Shown here: one piece after another, positions 34,877 to 42,775 of the stretch
Position numbering within the stretch: the first letter of the stretch is position 1
How the letters are laid out: each line of letters starts with the position of its first letter
NCBI GenBank assembly: GCA_017397845.1
Contig: JAFQHU010000001.1
Location: forward strand, 1 to 64,000
From: Clostridia bacterium
GTDB lineage: Bacteria > Bacillota > Clostridia > Oscillospirales > Acutalibacteraceae
DNA: 64,000 bases
Direction of reading: 5' to 3'
Made by a program: the position numbers and the translations under genes
Notes under the pieces: model-generated
Told to the model about the DNA's origin: nothing
Seen by the model: the letters and a program-made list of their open reading frames with translations, nothing else
Database searches by the model: none

Positions 34877-34931
34877 CGAACATTTGTTCGCTTACAAATT
34901 CAATTTTAGAGACAAAAATAACATCTGTCAA
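34877..34931 (-). promoter_or_regulatory. Promoter with perfect Gram-positive LexA (SOS) box
   Basis: Minus-strand TTGACA (34931-34926) and TAAAAT (34908-34903), 17 nt apart. CGAACATTTGTTCG (34877-34890), matching CGAAC-N4-GTTCG, covers about +6 to +19. Confidence 0.9.
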
Positions 34932-35047
34932 TATATTTATACGAAAAAGTTTTTACAGTACCATTTTTTGTATTTTACTCACAACGGACAAAAAATTTTT
35001 GTTACTTTTTAAGTTGGGCGTGTTAAATATATAAATGATAAAATGAC

Positions 35048-35116
35048 TTGCTTTTTTTTAATAAATGGTATACAATATTATTTATTATACTTTGAGTGTC
35101 CGTTTACTTGAAGTAA
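35048..35116 (+). promoter_or_regulatory. Promoter and palindrome upstream of foldase gene
   Basis: TTGCTT (35048-35053) and TACAAT (35071-35076), with a 17-nt spacer. The palindrome TTACTTGAAGTAA at 35104-35116 falls in the leader and may be an operator. Otherwise 34932-35146 is AT-rich with nothing recognisable. Confidence 0.6.
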
Positions 35117-35146
35117 GTCAAATAATTAGTAAAGGATGAACCCAGT

Positions 35147-37009
35147 ATGGCAAAAAAAGAAATGTCTTCCGCCGAAGCTTACCGCCAGGAGCGTAAGGAG
35201 CGTTTGGCAAAGGCGGCGAAACAGAATCAGAAAAAATCACACAACATTATCCTCACAAAGGGTACCAAAACAGCTATCGCAGTGGTGGTAGTTATTGCTC
35301 TTGTGGCCGGTATTGCCGGCTTCGCAGTAAGCAATTCCGGTGTACTCGAAAGAGGCAAGGTAGCCTTTAAGGTAGGCGAAACAGAGGTTACTATGGCTGA
35401 ATACAGCTATTATTACAACTCTGTTTTCAATAACTATTTCCAGTATTCACATTATTATGACAGCAATTACGGTCAGGGTATGGGAAAAATGTACACAGGC
35501 TATGATTACTCTGTAGCCCCCGATCAGCAGTCTTATCCCGGTGAAATCGAAGGCATCGAAAATCCGACATTTACCGATTTCTTTGATCACAGTGCCCGCG
35601 AAAGCATAAAGCTCGTAAAGGCTTCAAAGGCTTATGCCGCAGAGAACAACATCACTCTCGATGATGAGGATTATAAAAAGATAGACGAAGCACTTGAAAC
35701 CTTTGAGCAAAGCGCTTCAAAATCGGGCAATTACTCCCTTCCCGCTTATCTCCGTATGTCCTACGGCAAAGCTATGACTACCTCTCTTTTAGAGGAAATC
35801 TGTGAAGAGCAGGTTCTCAACGAAAAGGTTCAGGAAGTAAAAATGGCTGAATACACCGACAGCTATTCCGATAAAAAGATTGAAAAGGAATTCGCTGACA
35901 ATCCTGAGCTTTACGGTGCTGTTTCTCTCAGAAATTATGTTATCAAAGCTGAAACAGTAACTGTCAAAGCGGAAGAAGAGGGCGAAGAGGACACCGAAGA
36001 GGTAACCAAAGAAACAATGGCAGCCGCAAAGACAAAGGCAGAAACCTTTGTATCGAGAGTTAACGGCGGCGAAGATTTCAAAGCTGTAGCATCTTCCTTT
36101 GAAAAGCTGGCAGGCAGTGAAAAATATGCTGAGTTGAAAAATGATGACAGCCTCACACTTATGGAAGACATCACCTATTCTGATCTTTCCTATTCCTCAG
36201 CCGATGAAAAATTCCTTGACTGGGCTTTGGATGAAAAGACAGCAGAGGGTGAAACATACATCACCGAAAATGAAGGCGAAGGCTATACCGTTTATATGAT
36301 GGTTGACCCCGTTCACCATATTCCCGATGTCAAAACCTATGATGTAAGACATATCCTTCTCCAATTCCCCAAGGAAGAAACTAAAGCAGAAACAGAGGAA
36401 GCTGCAGAGGGTGAGGATGCTTCAGAGGAAACCACCGAAGCAGCCGAAGAAAAGAAAGAAGACGTCGAGGTTGAGCTTCTCAATCCCGCTGATTACGATG
36501 TAACGGTTGATATCGACGTTGACCTTGAAACCACAAAGGACAAGGCTCTTTACAAAGAGGCACAGGATATACTTGCCGGATATCTTGCCGGTGACAAAAC
36601 AGAGGACGCCTTCGCAGAGCTTGCCAAAAAGCATTCCTCAGACGGTAACGCTGAGCAGGGCGGTATTTACGAAGATGTTCCTCAGGGACAGATGGTACCC
36701 GAATTTGAAAATTGGTCTCTCGCAGAGGGCAGAAAAGCCGGTGATGTGGGTATCGTCGAAACAACCTACGGTTATCACATTATGTATGCTGTTGATGCAC
36801 CTGAGGTTACAACATGGTCCGATACCATCAAAAATGACCTTGCTTCTGCCGAATACAATACCTTCGCAGAGGAAATTATCAAAGCCGACAATGTGGCAAT
36901 TACTGACGAACAGACCGAAAACCTTGCCGCAGTAAAGGATTTCACCGTTTCTTTGGCCAAACAGCAGATAAGAAACATTCAGGCTAATGCTTCAGCAGCC
37001 GCTTATTAA
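35147..37009 (+). CDS. Membrane-anchored peptidyl-prolyl isomerase (PrsA/SurA-like, parvulin)
   Basis: A 620-residue foldase expected outside the membrane. A Lys-rich cytoplasmic head (1-40) is followed by a transmembrane anchor (about 42-62) rather than a lipobox. A long SurA-N-like helical region follows (about 75-390). The parvulin domain begins with YDVRHILLQF near residue 398 and resumes with FAELAKKHSSDGNAEQGGIY...QGQMVPEF...YGYHIMYAV (about 485-550). Between its first strand and first helix lies an insert of roughly 60 residues rich in Glu/Asp/Thr, which is unusual. AAAGGATG lies before the start. It should help fold exported proteins. Confidence 0.88.
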   Translation: MAKKEMSSAEAYRQERKERLAKAAKQNQKKSHNIILTKGTKTAIAVVVVIALVAGIAGFAVSNSGVLERGKVAFKVGETEVTMAEYSYYYNSVFNNYFQYSHYYDSNYGQGMGKMYTGYDYSVAPDQQSYPGEIEGIENPTFTDFFDHSARESIKLVKASKAYAAENNITLDDEDYKKIDEALETFEQSASKSGNYSLPAYLRMSYGKAMTTSLLEEICEEQVLNEKVQEVKMAEYTDSYSDKKIEKEFADNPELYGAVSLRNYVIKAETVTVKAEEEGEEDTEEVTKETMAAAKTKAETFVSRVNGGEDFKAVASSFEKLAGSEKYAELKNDDSLTLMEDITYSDLSYSSADEKFLDWALDEKTAEGETYITENEGEGYTVYMMVDPVHHIPDVKTYDVRHILLQFPKEETKAETEEAAEGEDASEETTEAAEEKKEDVEVELLNPADYDVTVDIDVDLETTKDKALYKEAQDILAGYLAGDKTEDAFAELAKKHSSDGNAEQGGIYEDVPQGQMVPEFENWSLAEGRKAGDVGIVETTYGYHIMYAVDAPEVTTWSDTIKNDLASAEYNTFAEEIIKADNVAITDEQTENLAAVKDFTVSLAKQQIRNIQANASAAAY

Positions 37010-37023
37010 TTTAAAAAAACAAA

Positions 37024-37056
37024 GAGAGGGTCGGGATTTTCCCGACTCTCATTTTG
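37024..37056 (+). terminator. Terminator of foldase gene
   Basis: GAGAGGGTCGGG (37024-37035) pairs with CCCGACTCTC (37041-37050), with a two-base bulge, followed by T-rich sequence. Confidence 0.88.
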
Positions 37057-37067
37057 TCTTTAAAAGG

Positions 37068-37096
37068 TTGACAATAAGGGGCATTAGATGTAAAAT
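37068..37096 (+). promoter_or_regulatory. Promoter of small membrane protein/lipase operon
   Basis: TTGACA (37068-37073) and TAAAAT (37091-37096), 17 nt apart. The ATG at 37102 would lie at the transcription start and is not used. Confidence 0.85.
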
Positions 37097-37131
37097 ATAA
37101 AATGAAAAACTGTGAAAAGGAGTGTTTCTTT

Positions 37132-37380
37132 ATGATGCCAAAGCCTATGATAAAGGGAATATGCATTTTTCTTGCCGCTTTGATGGTGCTTTCGGTGGGC
37201 GCAATTATTTTTCAGGTTATCGCCGCTGAGCCCGGAGCCATGGCATATATAGCACCCGCGACAGGGGACAACGACGCTGATTATATTATCCCCATCGGTC
37301 TCGGACTTCTTGCCGTTTTAGCCATCGGTATATGTGTTTTCCTTCCGAAAATGAGAAAAAAAGAAGACGAAACAAAATGA
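37132..37380 (+). CDS. Small exported membrane protein with PATGD-TM-basic tail
   Basis: An 82-residue protein. There is a hydrophobic N-terminal segment (about 5-30), a short external stretch of roughly 15 residues ending APATGD, a second hydrophobic segment (about 52-72) and a basic end (KMRKKEDETK). The last part resembles a sortase sorting signal (P-x-T-G, hydrophobic span, positive tail), although the leading leucine of LPxTG is alanine and no sortase is encoded in the window. It may equally be a plain two-span membrane protein. The start is ATG 37132, 9 nt after AAAAGGAG. The gene is followed 20 nt later by the lipase-like gene, probably in one operon. Confidence 0.7.
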   Translation: MMPKPMIKGICIFLAALMVLSVGAIIFQVIAAEPGAMAYIAPATGDNDADYIIPIGLGLLAVLAIGICVFLPKMRKKEDETK

Positions 37381-37400
37381 AATATAAGGAGAGAAAAAAT

Positions 37401-39362
37401 ATGAAAAAGCTTATAGCTGTTCTTCTGACCGTTTTGCTGGTCTGCGGTGCCTTCGCCGTACCGTCTTCAGCCGCTGAGGAGAGTGAATATACGGATTATC
37501 CCGTTATTCTTGTTCCCGGCTATATTTCCGCTGTGCTTTACCGCACCGATGCACAAACGGGGGAAAAGATTATCGTATGGGATGACCCTGTGGCACAAAT
37601 AAGCGAAGGCGGCGATCTTGGCTCCGTTCTTCCCGATCTGAAAACCTATATTTCCGAGGGCAATGTTGAGCCTTTGGCCAAAAGACTCAGTGAAGGCTTC
37701 AACCGTATTTTTGAGGGCGTAAAGTGCAACCCCGACGGTACGAGCCTTTATGATGTAAGAACATGGATTGAAACCGCCGAAGAGGGCAATTATGCCGCTC
37801 TCAAAGAAGAATACCCCGACGGTAAGCATCAGTACGAAAAGGGTATGATGGATGCCATCGGTGAAAAAATCGGCGATGAAAATCTTTATGTTTTCACTCC
37901 CGATTTCCGTATGGGTGCCATCGAGCTTGCCGGAGATCTGAGAGAGTATATCGACGGCGTAATCGTGCATAATAATAAGCTGAGAGCCGAAAAGGGTAAA
38001 GCTCCCATCGGCAAGGTAAATCTTTTCGCTGTGTCTCACGGCGGTCAGATTTCGGGTACCTACCTCACCCTTTACGGTCATGAGGGCAAGGTTAACAACG
38101 CCGTTCTTACCTGTCCTGCCTTGGGCGGTGCAGGTATTGCCTATGATGTTTTCAATACCGACGTCAGCTTTGATGAGGTGGGCTTGCTCACCTTTATCCA
38201 GCACGGCTTTATGATGGATGAAAATATTGATATCTTCCTCACAGCGGTACAGCTCGGATTTATCGATGAGCTTATCGAAGCTCTCTTCCCTTTGGTTTAC
38301 GAAACCATCGGCTTTTGGGGCAGTCTTTGGGATTTTATTCCTCTTGAGCAGTATGAGGACATAAAGGCCAAACTTCTTGATGAAAATATTAATGCCGGCC
38401 TTATCGAAAAAAGCGACAGAATGCATTATGAGATTATGTCACGTGACGGTGAAAGCAGCTATGAAAAGGGCTTTGCCGCAGCGAGAGAAGCGGGCGCAAA
38501 TATCTATATTATCTCAGGCTATGATAATAAAATCATCACAGGCATGAGCGTCAGCTCCGATGCCATTCTTCCCACAGCTGACTCCACCGGTGCCACAGTT
38601 GCACCCTTCGGAGAGCGCTTCGCAGACGGCTACACTCAGAAAAAGGAAACAGGATTTTATCAGGTTTCACCGTCTATGACTCTCGATGCCTCCACCTCAT
38701 ATCTTCCCGAACATACATGGTATGTGGAAAATTATTATCACGGTATGACAGCCACCGATGAATTTACCCATTCTCTTATGGAAAAGCTTCTTCTCACCGA
38801 TGAAAAATATACCGTAAACTCTATGGCTGAATATCCTCAGTTCCACGCCACCACAAACTCCTCTCATTCCGTATGGGCGGCATTTGACGTCAGCAAGGAA
38901 GGATATGTATCGTCTGAGGATACTTCTTTGGTCATAAAAAATCTTTCGACGGAAAGAAAGATGATTGTGACCGCCGTAGATGTTGAGGGTGCTGACATTA
39001 ATCTGCATTTCAAGCCCTTTACACTCAAAGCGGGCGAAAGCAAAGAAATTCCCGTCAAAGGTGAAATACCGGCGGTAAGTCTTAAAAATTTCGAAGTAAA
39101 CGTTTCTTATTTCTTCGAAAGCTTCACTCCCATCGGCGGCAGAACCTTTGACTTTACTCTCATGAACGGTGAAGCGGTTTCTTACGATGAAAACAACCCC
39201 TTTGTAAAAGCAGACGAATCCTTTAGAATTGACATAGTAGTCGATGAGGATGTAAAAAATATCCTCACAAAGGATTTCGTTTCAAGCCTTCTTTCCTTTA
39301 TATATAATATTGTAACCAAGCTTATCGGTTATGTGATGGAAATTATGTCTTTTCTCGGTTAA
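37401..39362 (+). CDS. Secreted LCAT/lipase-like alpha/beta hydrolase
   Basis: A 653-residue exported protein. The signal peptide covers about 1-24 (ending SSAAE). YPVILVPGYISAVLY (about 31-45) is the first strand and oxyanion region of the lecithin-cholesterol acyltransferase/lipase group. The nucleophile elbow is AVSHGGQ near residue 212, where the serine is flanked by S-H-G-G instead of G-x-S-x-G. The DGE and NYYHGMTATDEF segments could supply the acid and histidine. A beta-rich C-terminal part follows, with a final hydrophobic helix. The substrate is unknown. The start is ATG 37401, with AAGGAGAG 7 nt upstream; longer frames overlap the preceding gene. Confidence 0.8.
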   Translation: MKKLIAVLLTVLLVCGAFAVPSSAAEESEYTDYPVILVPGYISAVLYRTDAQTGEKIIVWDDPVAQISEGGDLGSVLPDLKTYISEGNVEPLAKRLSEGFNRIFEGVKCNPDGTSLYDVRTWIETAEEGNYAALKEEYPDGKHQYEKGMMDAIGEKIGDENLYVFTPDFRMGAIELAGDLREYIDGVIVHNNKLRAEKGKAPIGKVNLFAVSHGGQISGTYLTLYGHEGKVNNAVLTCPALGGAGIAYDVFNTDVSFDEVGLLTFIQHGFMMDENIDIFLTAVQLGFIDELIEALFPLVYETIGFWGSLWDFIPLEQYEDIKAKLLDENINAGLIEKSDRMHYEIMSRDGESSYEKGFAAAREAGANIYIISGYDNKIITGMSVSSDAILPTADSTGATVAPFGERFADGYTQKKETGFYQVSPSMTLDASTSYLPEHTWYVENYYHGMTATDEFTHSLMEKLLLTDEKYTVNSMAEYPQFHATTNSSHSVWAAFDVSKEGYVSSEDTSLVIKNLSTERKMIVTAVDVEGADINLHFKPFTLKAGESKEIPVKGEIPAVSLKNFEVNVSYFFESFTPIGGRTFDFTLMNGEAVSYDENNPFVKADESFRIDIVVDEDVKNILTKDFVSSLLSFIYNIVTKLIGYVMEIMSFLG

Positions 39363-39373
39363 CTGAATAAAAA

Positions 39374-39417
39374 CACCTCCCTTTGTCTATACTAATCACA
39401 GTAAGAAAAGGGAGGTG
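39374..39417 (+). promoter_or_regulatory. Hairpin that would sequester the DUF1540 ribosome binding site
   Basis: CACCTCCCTTT (39374-39384) is the exact complement of AAAGGGAGGTG (39407-39417), which contains the Shine-Dalgarno sequence 6 nt before ATG 39424. The loop is 22 nt. A transcript containing both arms would hide the site. Confidence 0.7.
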
Positions 39418-39423
39418 AATTTC

Positions 39424-39582
39424 ATGGCAAACGAAGGCGTAAAATGTACAGTTACCGAATGTCAGTGGCATGAAGGCTGTGACAAGTGCAATCTCGAAAG
39501 AATCGAAGTAACACATGAAAAGACAGGTGCTGATTCCATCGCTGTTCCCCATTTCTGCAAAAGCTACCAGAAAAAGCAGTGA
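39424..39582 (+). CDS. DUF1540 cysteine-rich small protein
   Basis: A 52-residue protein too short for usual cut-offs. It has the DUF1540 layout: CTVTEC at 8-13, then GCDKC near 18-22, IEV, and FCKSY near the end, giving five cysteines that probably bind a metal. Such proteins are common in Clostridia, sometimes in several copies, and their role is unknown. AGGGAGGTGA gives a near-perfect ribosome binding site, but it is paired in the hairpin upstream. A good terminator follows immediately, so this is a compact single-gene unit. Confidence 0.85.
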   Translation: MANEGVKCTVTECQWHEGCDKCNLERIEVTHEKTGADSIAVPHFCKSYQKKQ

Positions 39583-39583
39583 T

Positions 39584-39612
39584 AAAAAAGGCTACGGCGG
39601 TAGCCTTTTTTA
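39584..39612 (+). terminator. Terminator of DUF1540 gene
   Basis: AAAAAGGCTAC-GGCG-GTAGCCTTTTTT. Confidence 0.93.
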
Positions 39613-39666
39613 ATTCAGAACGGCAAAATGTAAAATGAAATATAACATGAATCATTGATATAAGCA

Positions 39667-39687
39667 GGTCACGGTGTGTCCGTGACC
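39667..39687. repeat. GACACGGC-type palindrome overlapping a gene end
   Basis: GGTCACGG-TGTGT-CCGTGACC. It supplies the last codons and stop of the minus-strand gene that ends at 39669, which suggests that a repeat insertion has rewritten that C-terminus. Confidence 0.7.
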
Positions 39688-40031
39688 GCTTTTTCTTTCG
39701 TCATTAAGTGATTTTCTCCCTGTGTTGCCAAATTCTTTATGCATTTACCGAAATAATAAACACTTGCCGCAGGGGTCAGCATAATATAATCCTCATACCC
39801 TTTAATTTTATCCGTCAGATTGATATCAAAATCAAACCTTTCCTCGCCCATATTGATTTCCACTCTTTTGCCCGTGGTTTTAACGCTCATTACCGCATAG
39901 GCTTTGTCAAAGGTTGTCTTTGCGCTTTTTTGTGATGCGGTGATGCTGCCCGACGTCAGAAGACCCAAACAGCATATAAGCACATTGATAAATAAAAACC
40001 GCGAAAGCAGCTTTTTCATTTCGTCGTTCAT
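39669..40031 (-). CDS. Small exported or membrane-anchored protein downstream of spoIIP
   Basis: A 120-residue protein with an N-terminal hydrophobic segment (about 10-30, signal peptide or anchor) and a short basic/acidic soluble part. I recognise no family. The start is ATG 40031; GAGGA lies 7 nt upstream and overlaps the end of spoIIP, so translation is coupled. The final six residues (AVTDTP) come from the dispersed palindrome at 39667-39687. Position suggests a sporulation-time role, but nothing in the protein shows it. Confidence 0.7.
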   Translation of the reverse strand: MNDEMKKLLSRFLFINVLICCLGLLTSGSITASQKSAKTTFDKAYAVMSVKTTGKRVEINMGEERFDFDINLTDKIKGYEDYIMLTPAASVYYFGKCIKNLATQGENHLMTKEKAVTDTP

Positions 40032-40033
40032 AA

Positions 40034-41203
40034 TCATTCCTCATATCTTTCTAAAATTTTGCTTACAGCTCTTCCTAAACATCTGCCGGTGTAAACCGCT
40101 TCGTCCAATGTGTTGGCATCTGAGCCTATCTCGACCAAAAGTGAGCAGGTGGTAAGGTCCATATTGTATTTTCTCGGACTGAAATAAAGGGGGCGGGTTA
40201 TGCCGGGAAAAAGATTCTCCAATGTGTCTTGCAGCTCCACGGCGAACACCAGATTTTTCTTCCAATCCGGAAAACCTTCTATGGGTCCGCCCTCCTCCTG
40301 ACAGCCTGATATTATCATAATCTGGGCCGCTTTTTTACCGTCAACGGTGGCTACGGGCTTTATTTTTGTGCCGTCGGAGCGCTGAATGGCGTCACGGTGA
40401 AGGTCGAGTACGATCTTTATTGAGGGATATTCTTTGAGATAAGCCTCCACACTTTTTCGTGAATGAGCGTAAGCTCCGTTATATGAGCTGTCGTGGATTA
40501 CCTTGTCGTGGATCACCTTATATCCGGCATTCTCTATTTCTTTTACCGTTTCTTCGCCCACTCTAACCATGTTTATGCGGCTGTCGTTACTGCGGGTTTT
40601 GTGTCCCACTGCATAAAAGCCCCGATCCAAAATTTCGTAGGTTTCCGTGGTGTGAGTGTGGAAGATAAGAACGGCGGGTTCGTCCTTATTTACCTTTACC
40701 TCTGATTTGGTTTCCAACAGCTTTTTGATGTTTATGTCGGTTTTATTGTTTACGTTTTTTACTCTGACTTTGCCGTACTTGTCCGTTACTCCGTCGTTTA
40801 TATAACTGTATTCTGAAATTTTTCCGTCTTTTTTGTCCTTTTTCCCTTCTTTTTCTGCTTCCTTTATCAGTGAAAGAATGTCCTCATCCGTACGGTTGAA
40901 TTTCAGCTCCACCGCAGCACTTGCGGCTTTTTCAGTGGAAACGGGTTTTGTAGTTGAGGTAGCGGGGACTGTGGTTATGGGCTTTGCCGTGGTTTCGGCT
41001 GTTGTTGCTTCTTGCGTAGCAGAGTAAAAAGCTTCGTTTGGCTTCAGTCCCTTTACGGGCAGAAAGCTGCGTGCGTTTACCATCACCGCCTGTGCCGCAA
41101 AGCTTATCACCGCATCACTGAAAAAGAAAAGAATCACAGCCGAAAGGCAGACCGATATGATGCAAACGGTAATTTTTAAAACTTTATCTTTATTTATCTT
41201 CAT
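40034..41203 (-). CDS. spoIIP: Stage II sporulation protein P
   Basis: A 389-residue peptidoglycan hydrolase (amidase/endopeptidase) of the engulfment DMP complex with SpoIID and SpoIIM. There is an N-terminal membrane anchor (about 10-35) and a Thr-rich linker. The catalytic domain begins near residue 175: LIFHTHTTETY carries the zinc histidines, VLDLHRDA follows, and LLVEIGSDANT is the closing glutamate motif. The start is ATG 41203, with CGGAGG 7 nt upstream. It lies 53 nt downstream of gpr, the same order as in Bacillus subtilis. Confidence 0.97.
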   Translation of the reverse strand: MKINKDKVLKITVCIISVCLSAVILFFFSDAVISFAAQAVMVNARSFLPVKGLKPNEAFYSATQEATTAETTAKPITTVPATSTTKPVSTEKAASAAVELKFNRTDEDILSLIKEAEKEGKKDKKDGKISEYSYINDGVTDKYGKVRVKNVNNKTDINIKKLLETKSEVKVNKDEPAVLIFHTHTTETYEILDRGFYAVGHKTRSNDSRINMVRVGEETVKEIENAGYKVIHDKVIHDSSYNGAYAHSRKSVEAYLKEYPSIKIVLDLHRDAIQRSDGTKIKPVATVDGKKAAQIMIISGCQEEGGPIEGFPDWKKNLVFAVELQDTLENLFPGITRPLYFSPRKYNMDLTTCSLLVEIGSDANTLDEAVYTGRCLGRAVSKILERYEE

Positions 41204-41255
41204 GATTTTTCCTCCGAATACTTTATACATAATATATATTCGGATTCTTTCTCTT

Positions 41256-42140
41256 TTACGACACCACGGAAAGAATATCTTCTCCGTCCATATCGGGATG
41301 GAGCGCCGTGTTTATTGCCATAGCAATGAGACGTGCGGCTCTGTCTATGAGGGCATCAATCTCCTTCGGAGTTACCATCATACCGTCCTTTATGTCTCTT
41401 TTTTTTATTGCCTCCTCGCTTACTCCGGATTTTGTCAATATGTCAAAGGCCAGGGTTCTGCCGTCCACGACCGTGGGCACACCTATCCCTATCACGGGCA
41501 CACCGATGTTTTTTTCGTTAATGACCTTTCGGCTGTTTCCCACTCCTGAGCCGGGGGATATACCCGTGTCGCACAGCTGAACTGTTCTGCCGAGTCGCTC
41601 TGTGCTGCGGGATGCGAGGGCATCCACCGCTATAACGGCACAGGGATTTATTTTTTTTACTATACCGCTGATTATTTCCGAGCTTTCCATACCTGTTTTT
41701 CCCAAAACACCGGGAATTATACCCGCCACGGAGCGAAGAGGCGGAAGCCCCGTTTCTTTTATAAAGGAGTCGGGGATGTGCCTTGTGGCAAAAAGCATCG
41801 AAATACACCGCGGTCCCAAAGCGTCGGGGGTGATGTCTTCGTTGCCGAGACCCGCCACGAGCACGCACCCCTTTTCCTTCGGCAGTAAACTTTTCAGCTC
41901 GTCACGCAAAACGTAAAGAGAGGGTGAAAACAGCTCCGAATTACGGGTGAAGGGCACCGTTTCCACTGTGACATAAGTGCCTTTGGGCTTGCCGAGTGTG
42001 CGCTCGCCCTTTTCGTTTATTACTTTTATGGTGTCCACAGTAATCCCGTCTACTGTTTTTTTGTGGCTTATTATACCGTCAAGGTCGTGTTTGTCGATGT
42101 ATTCTTTCCTTTCTAAGGCAAGATCAGTACGAAAGTTCAT
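41256..42140 (-). CDS. gpr: Spore germination protease
   Basis: A 294-residue A25-family peptidase that degrades small acid-soluble spore proteins at germination. The N-terminus reads RTDLALE, the conserved segment around the zymogen processing site. Only three residues plus the initiator precede it, so the propeptide is much shorter than in Bacillus. The core motifs LVAGLGNEDITPDALGPR and DTGISPGSGVGN are intact. The start is ATG 42140, with AGGAG 8 nt upstream. It is divergent from rpsT and precedes spoIIP. Confidence 0.97.
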   Translation of the reverse strand: MNFRTDLALERKEYIDKHDLDGIISHKKTVDGITVDTIKVINEKGERTLGKPKGTYVTVETVPFTRNSELFSPSLYVLRDELKSLLPKEKGCVLVAGLGNEDITPDALGPRCISMLFATRHIPDSFIKETGLPPLRSVAGIIPGVLGKTGMESSEIISGIVKKINPCAVIAVDALASRSTERLGRTVQLCDTGISPGSGVGNSRKVINEKNIGVPVIGIGVPTVVDGRTLAFDILTKSGVSEEAIKKRDIKDGMMVTPKEIDALIDRAARLIAMAINTALHPDMDGEDILSVVS

Positions 42141-42303
42141 ATTATTTTCTCCTAAACTATTGCTTTTTTCACAATAATGTAGTATTATTGTTGTCGCTTT
42201 GAAAAAAGTATATCCAATTTTGCAAAAATATCTTGAATTTTCTTTAAAAAGATGATATGATATACGATGCATATTGATGTAAATTAAGAGGAGGTGTAAT
42301 GTT

Positions 42304-42564
42304 ATGCCAAACATTAAATCAGCAAAAAAGCGTGTTCTTGTTAACGCAACAAAGCAGGCTCGTAACAAGTCAGCAAACTCAGCACTCAAAACTGCTCTCA
42401 AAAAGGCTAATGCCGCTATCGAAGCAAACGCTGAAGATAAGGATGTTGCAGTTAAGGCCGCAGTAAAGAAAATCGACCAAGCTGTTGCAAAGGGTCTTCT
42501 TCACAAAAACAACGCTGCAAGAAAGAAGTCTGCTCTTGTAAGCAAACTCAACGCAAGCAAATAA
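42304..42564 (+). CDS. rpsT: 30S ribosomal protein S20
   Basis: An 86-residue, Lys/Ala-rich helical protein that binds 16S rRNA early in assembly. PNIKSAKKRV at the start and KGLLHKNNAARKKSAL near the end are family hallmarks. GAGGAGGTG is 8 nt upstream of ATG 42304. Divergence from gpr-spoIIP is the usual neighbourhood in spore formers. Confidence 0.98.
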   Translation: MPNIKSAKKRVLVNATKQARNKSANSALKTALKKANAAIEANAEDKDVAVKAAVKKIDQAVAKGLLHKNNAARKKSALVSKLNASK

Positions 42565-42579
42565 TCAAAGAAAATTTAT

Positions 42580-42612
42580 GAGATGGGTTATGCCCGTCTC
42601 TTTTTCTTTTTT
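42580..42612 (+). terminator. Terminator of rpsT
   Basis: GAGATGGG (42580-42587) pairs with CCCGTCTC (42593-42600), followed by a T run. Confidence 0.9.
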
Positions 42613-42690
42613 ATCAGTTGTCATTTTGCATTAAAGCCACTTTGATTTATTGTTTAAATTACCGAAAAAGCTTTTAGTGCTCTTAAACTG

Positions 42691-42719
42691 TGGAAAAGGT
42701 TGTGCGTGTGTGCTATAAT
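42691..42719 (+). promoter_or_regulatory. Extended -10 promoter for transporter gene
   Basis: TGCTATAAT (42711-42719), with a weak TGGAAA -35 at 42691. A three-codon frame (ATGAAATAA, 42751-42759) lies in the leader. Confidence 0.65.
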
Positions 42720-42775
42720 TGTTAAGTTAACATGGTGGGGGAATCTGCCTATGAAATAAAGAGGAGGAGTTACAT

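Noticed and set aside
42138..42250. Sigma-F/G promoter before gpr
   Set aside because: A CATTAT-like -10 is present but no convincing -35 could be matched, so it was not annotated.
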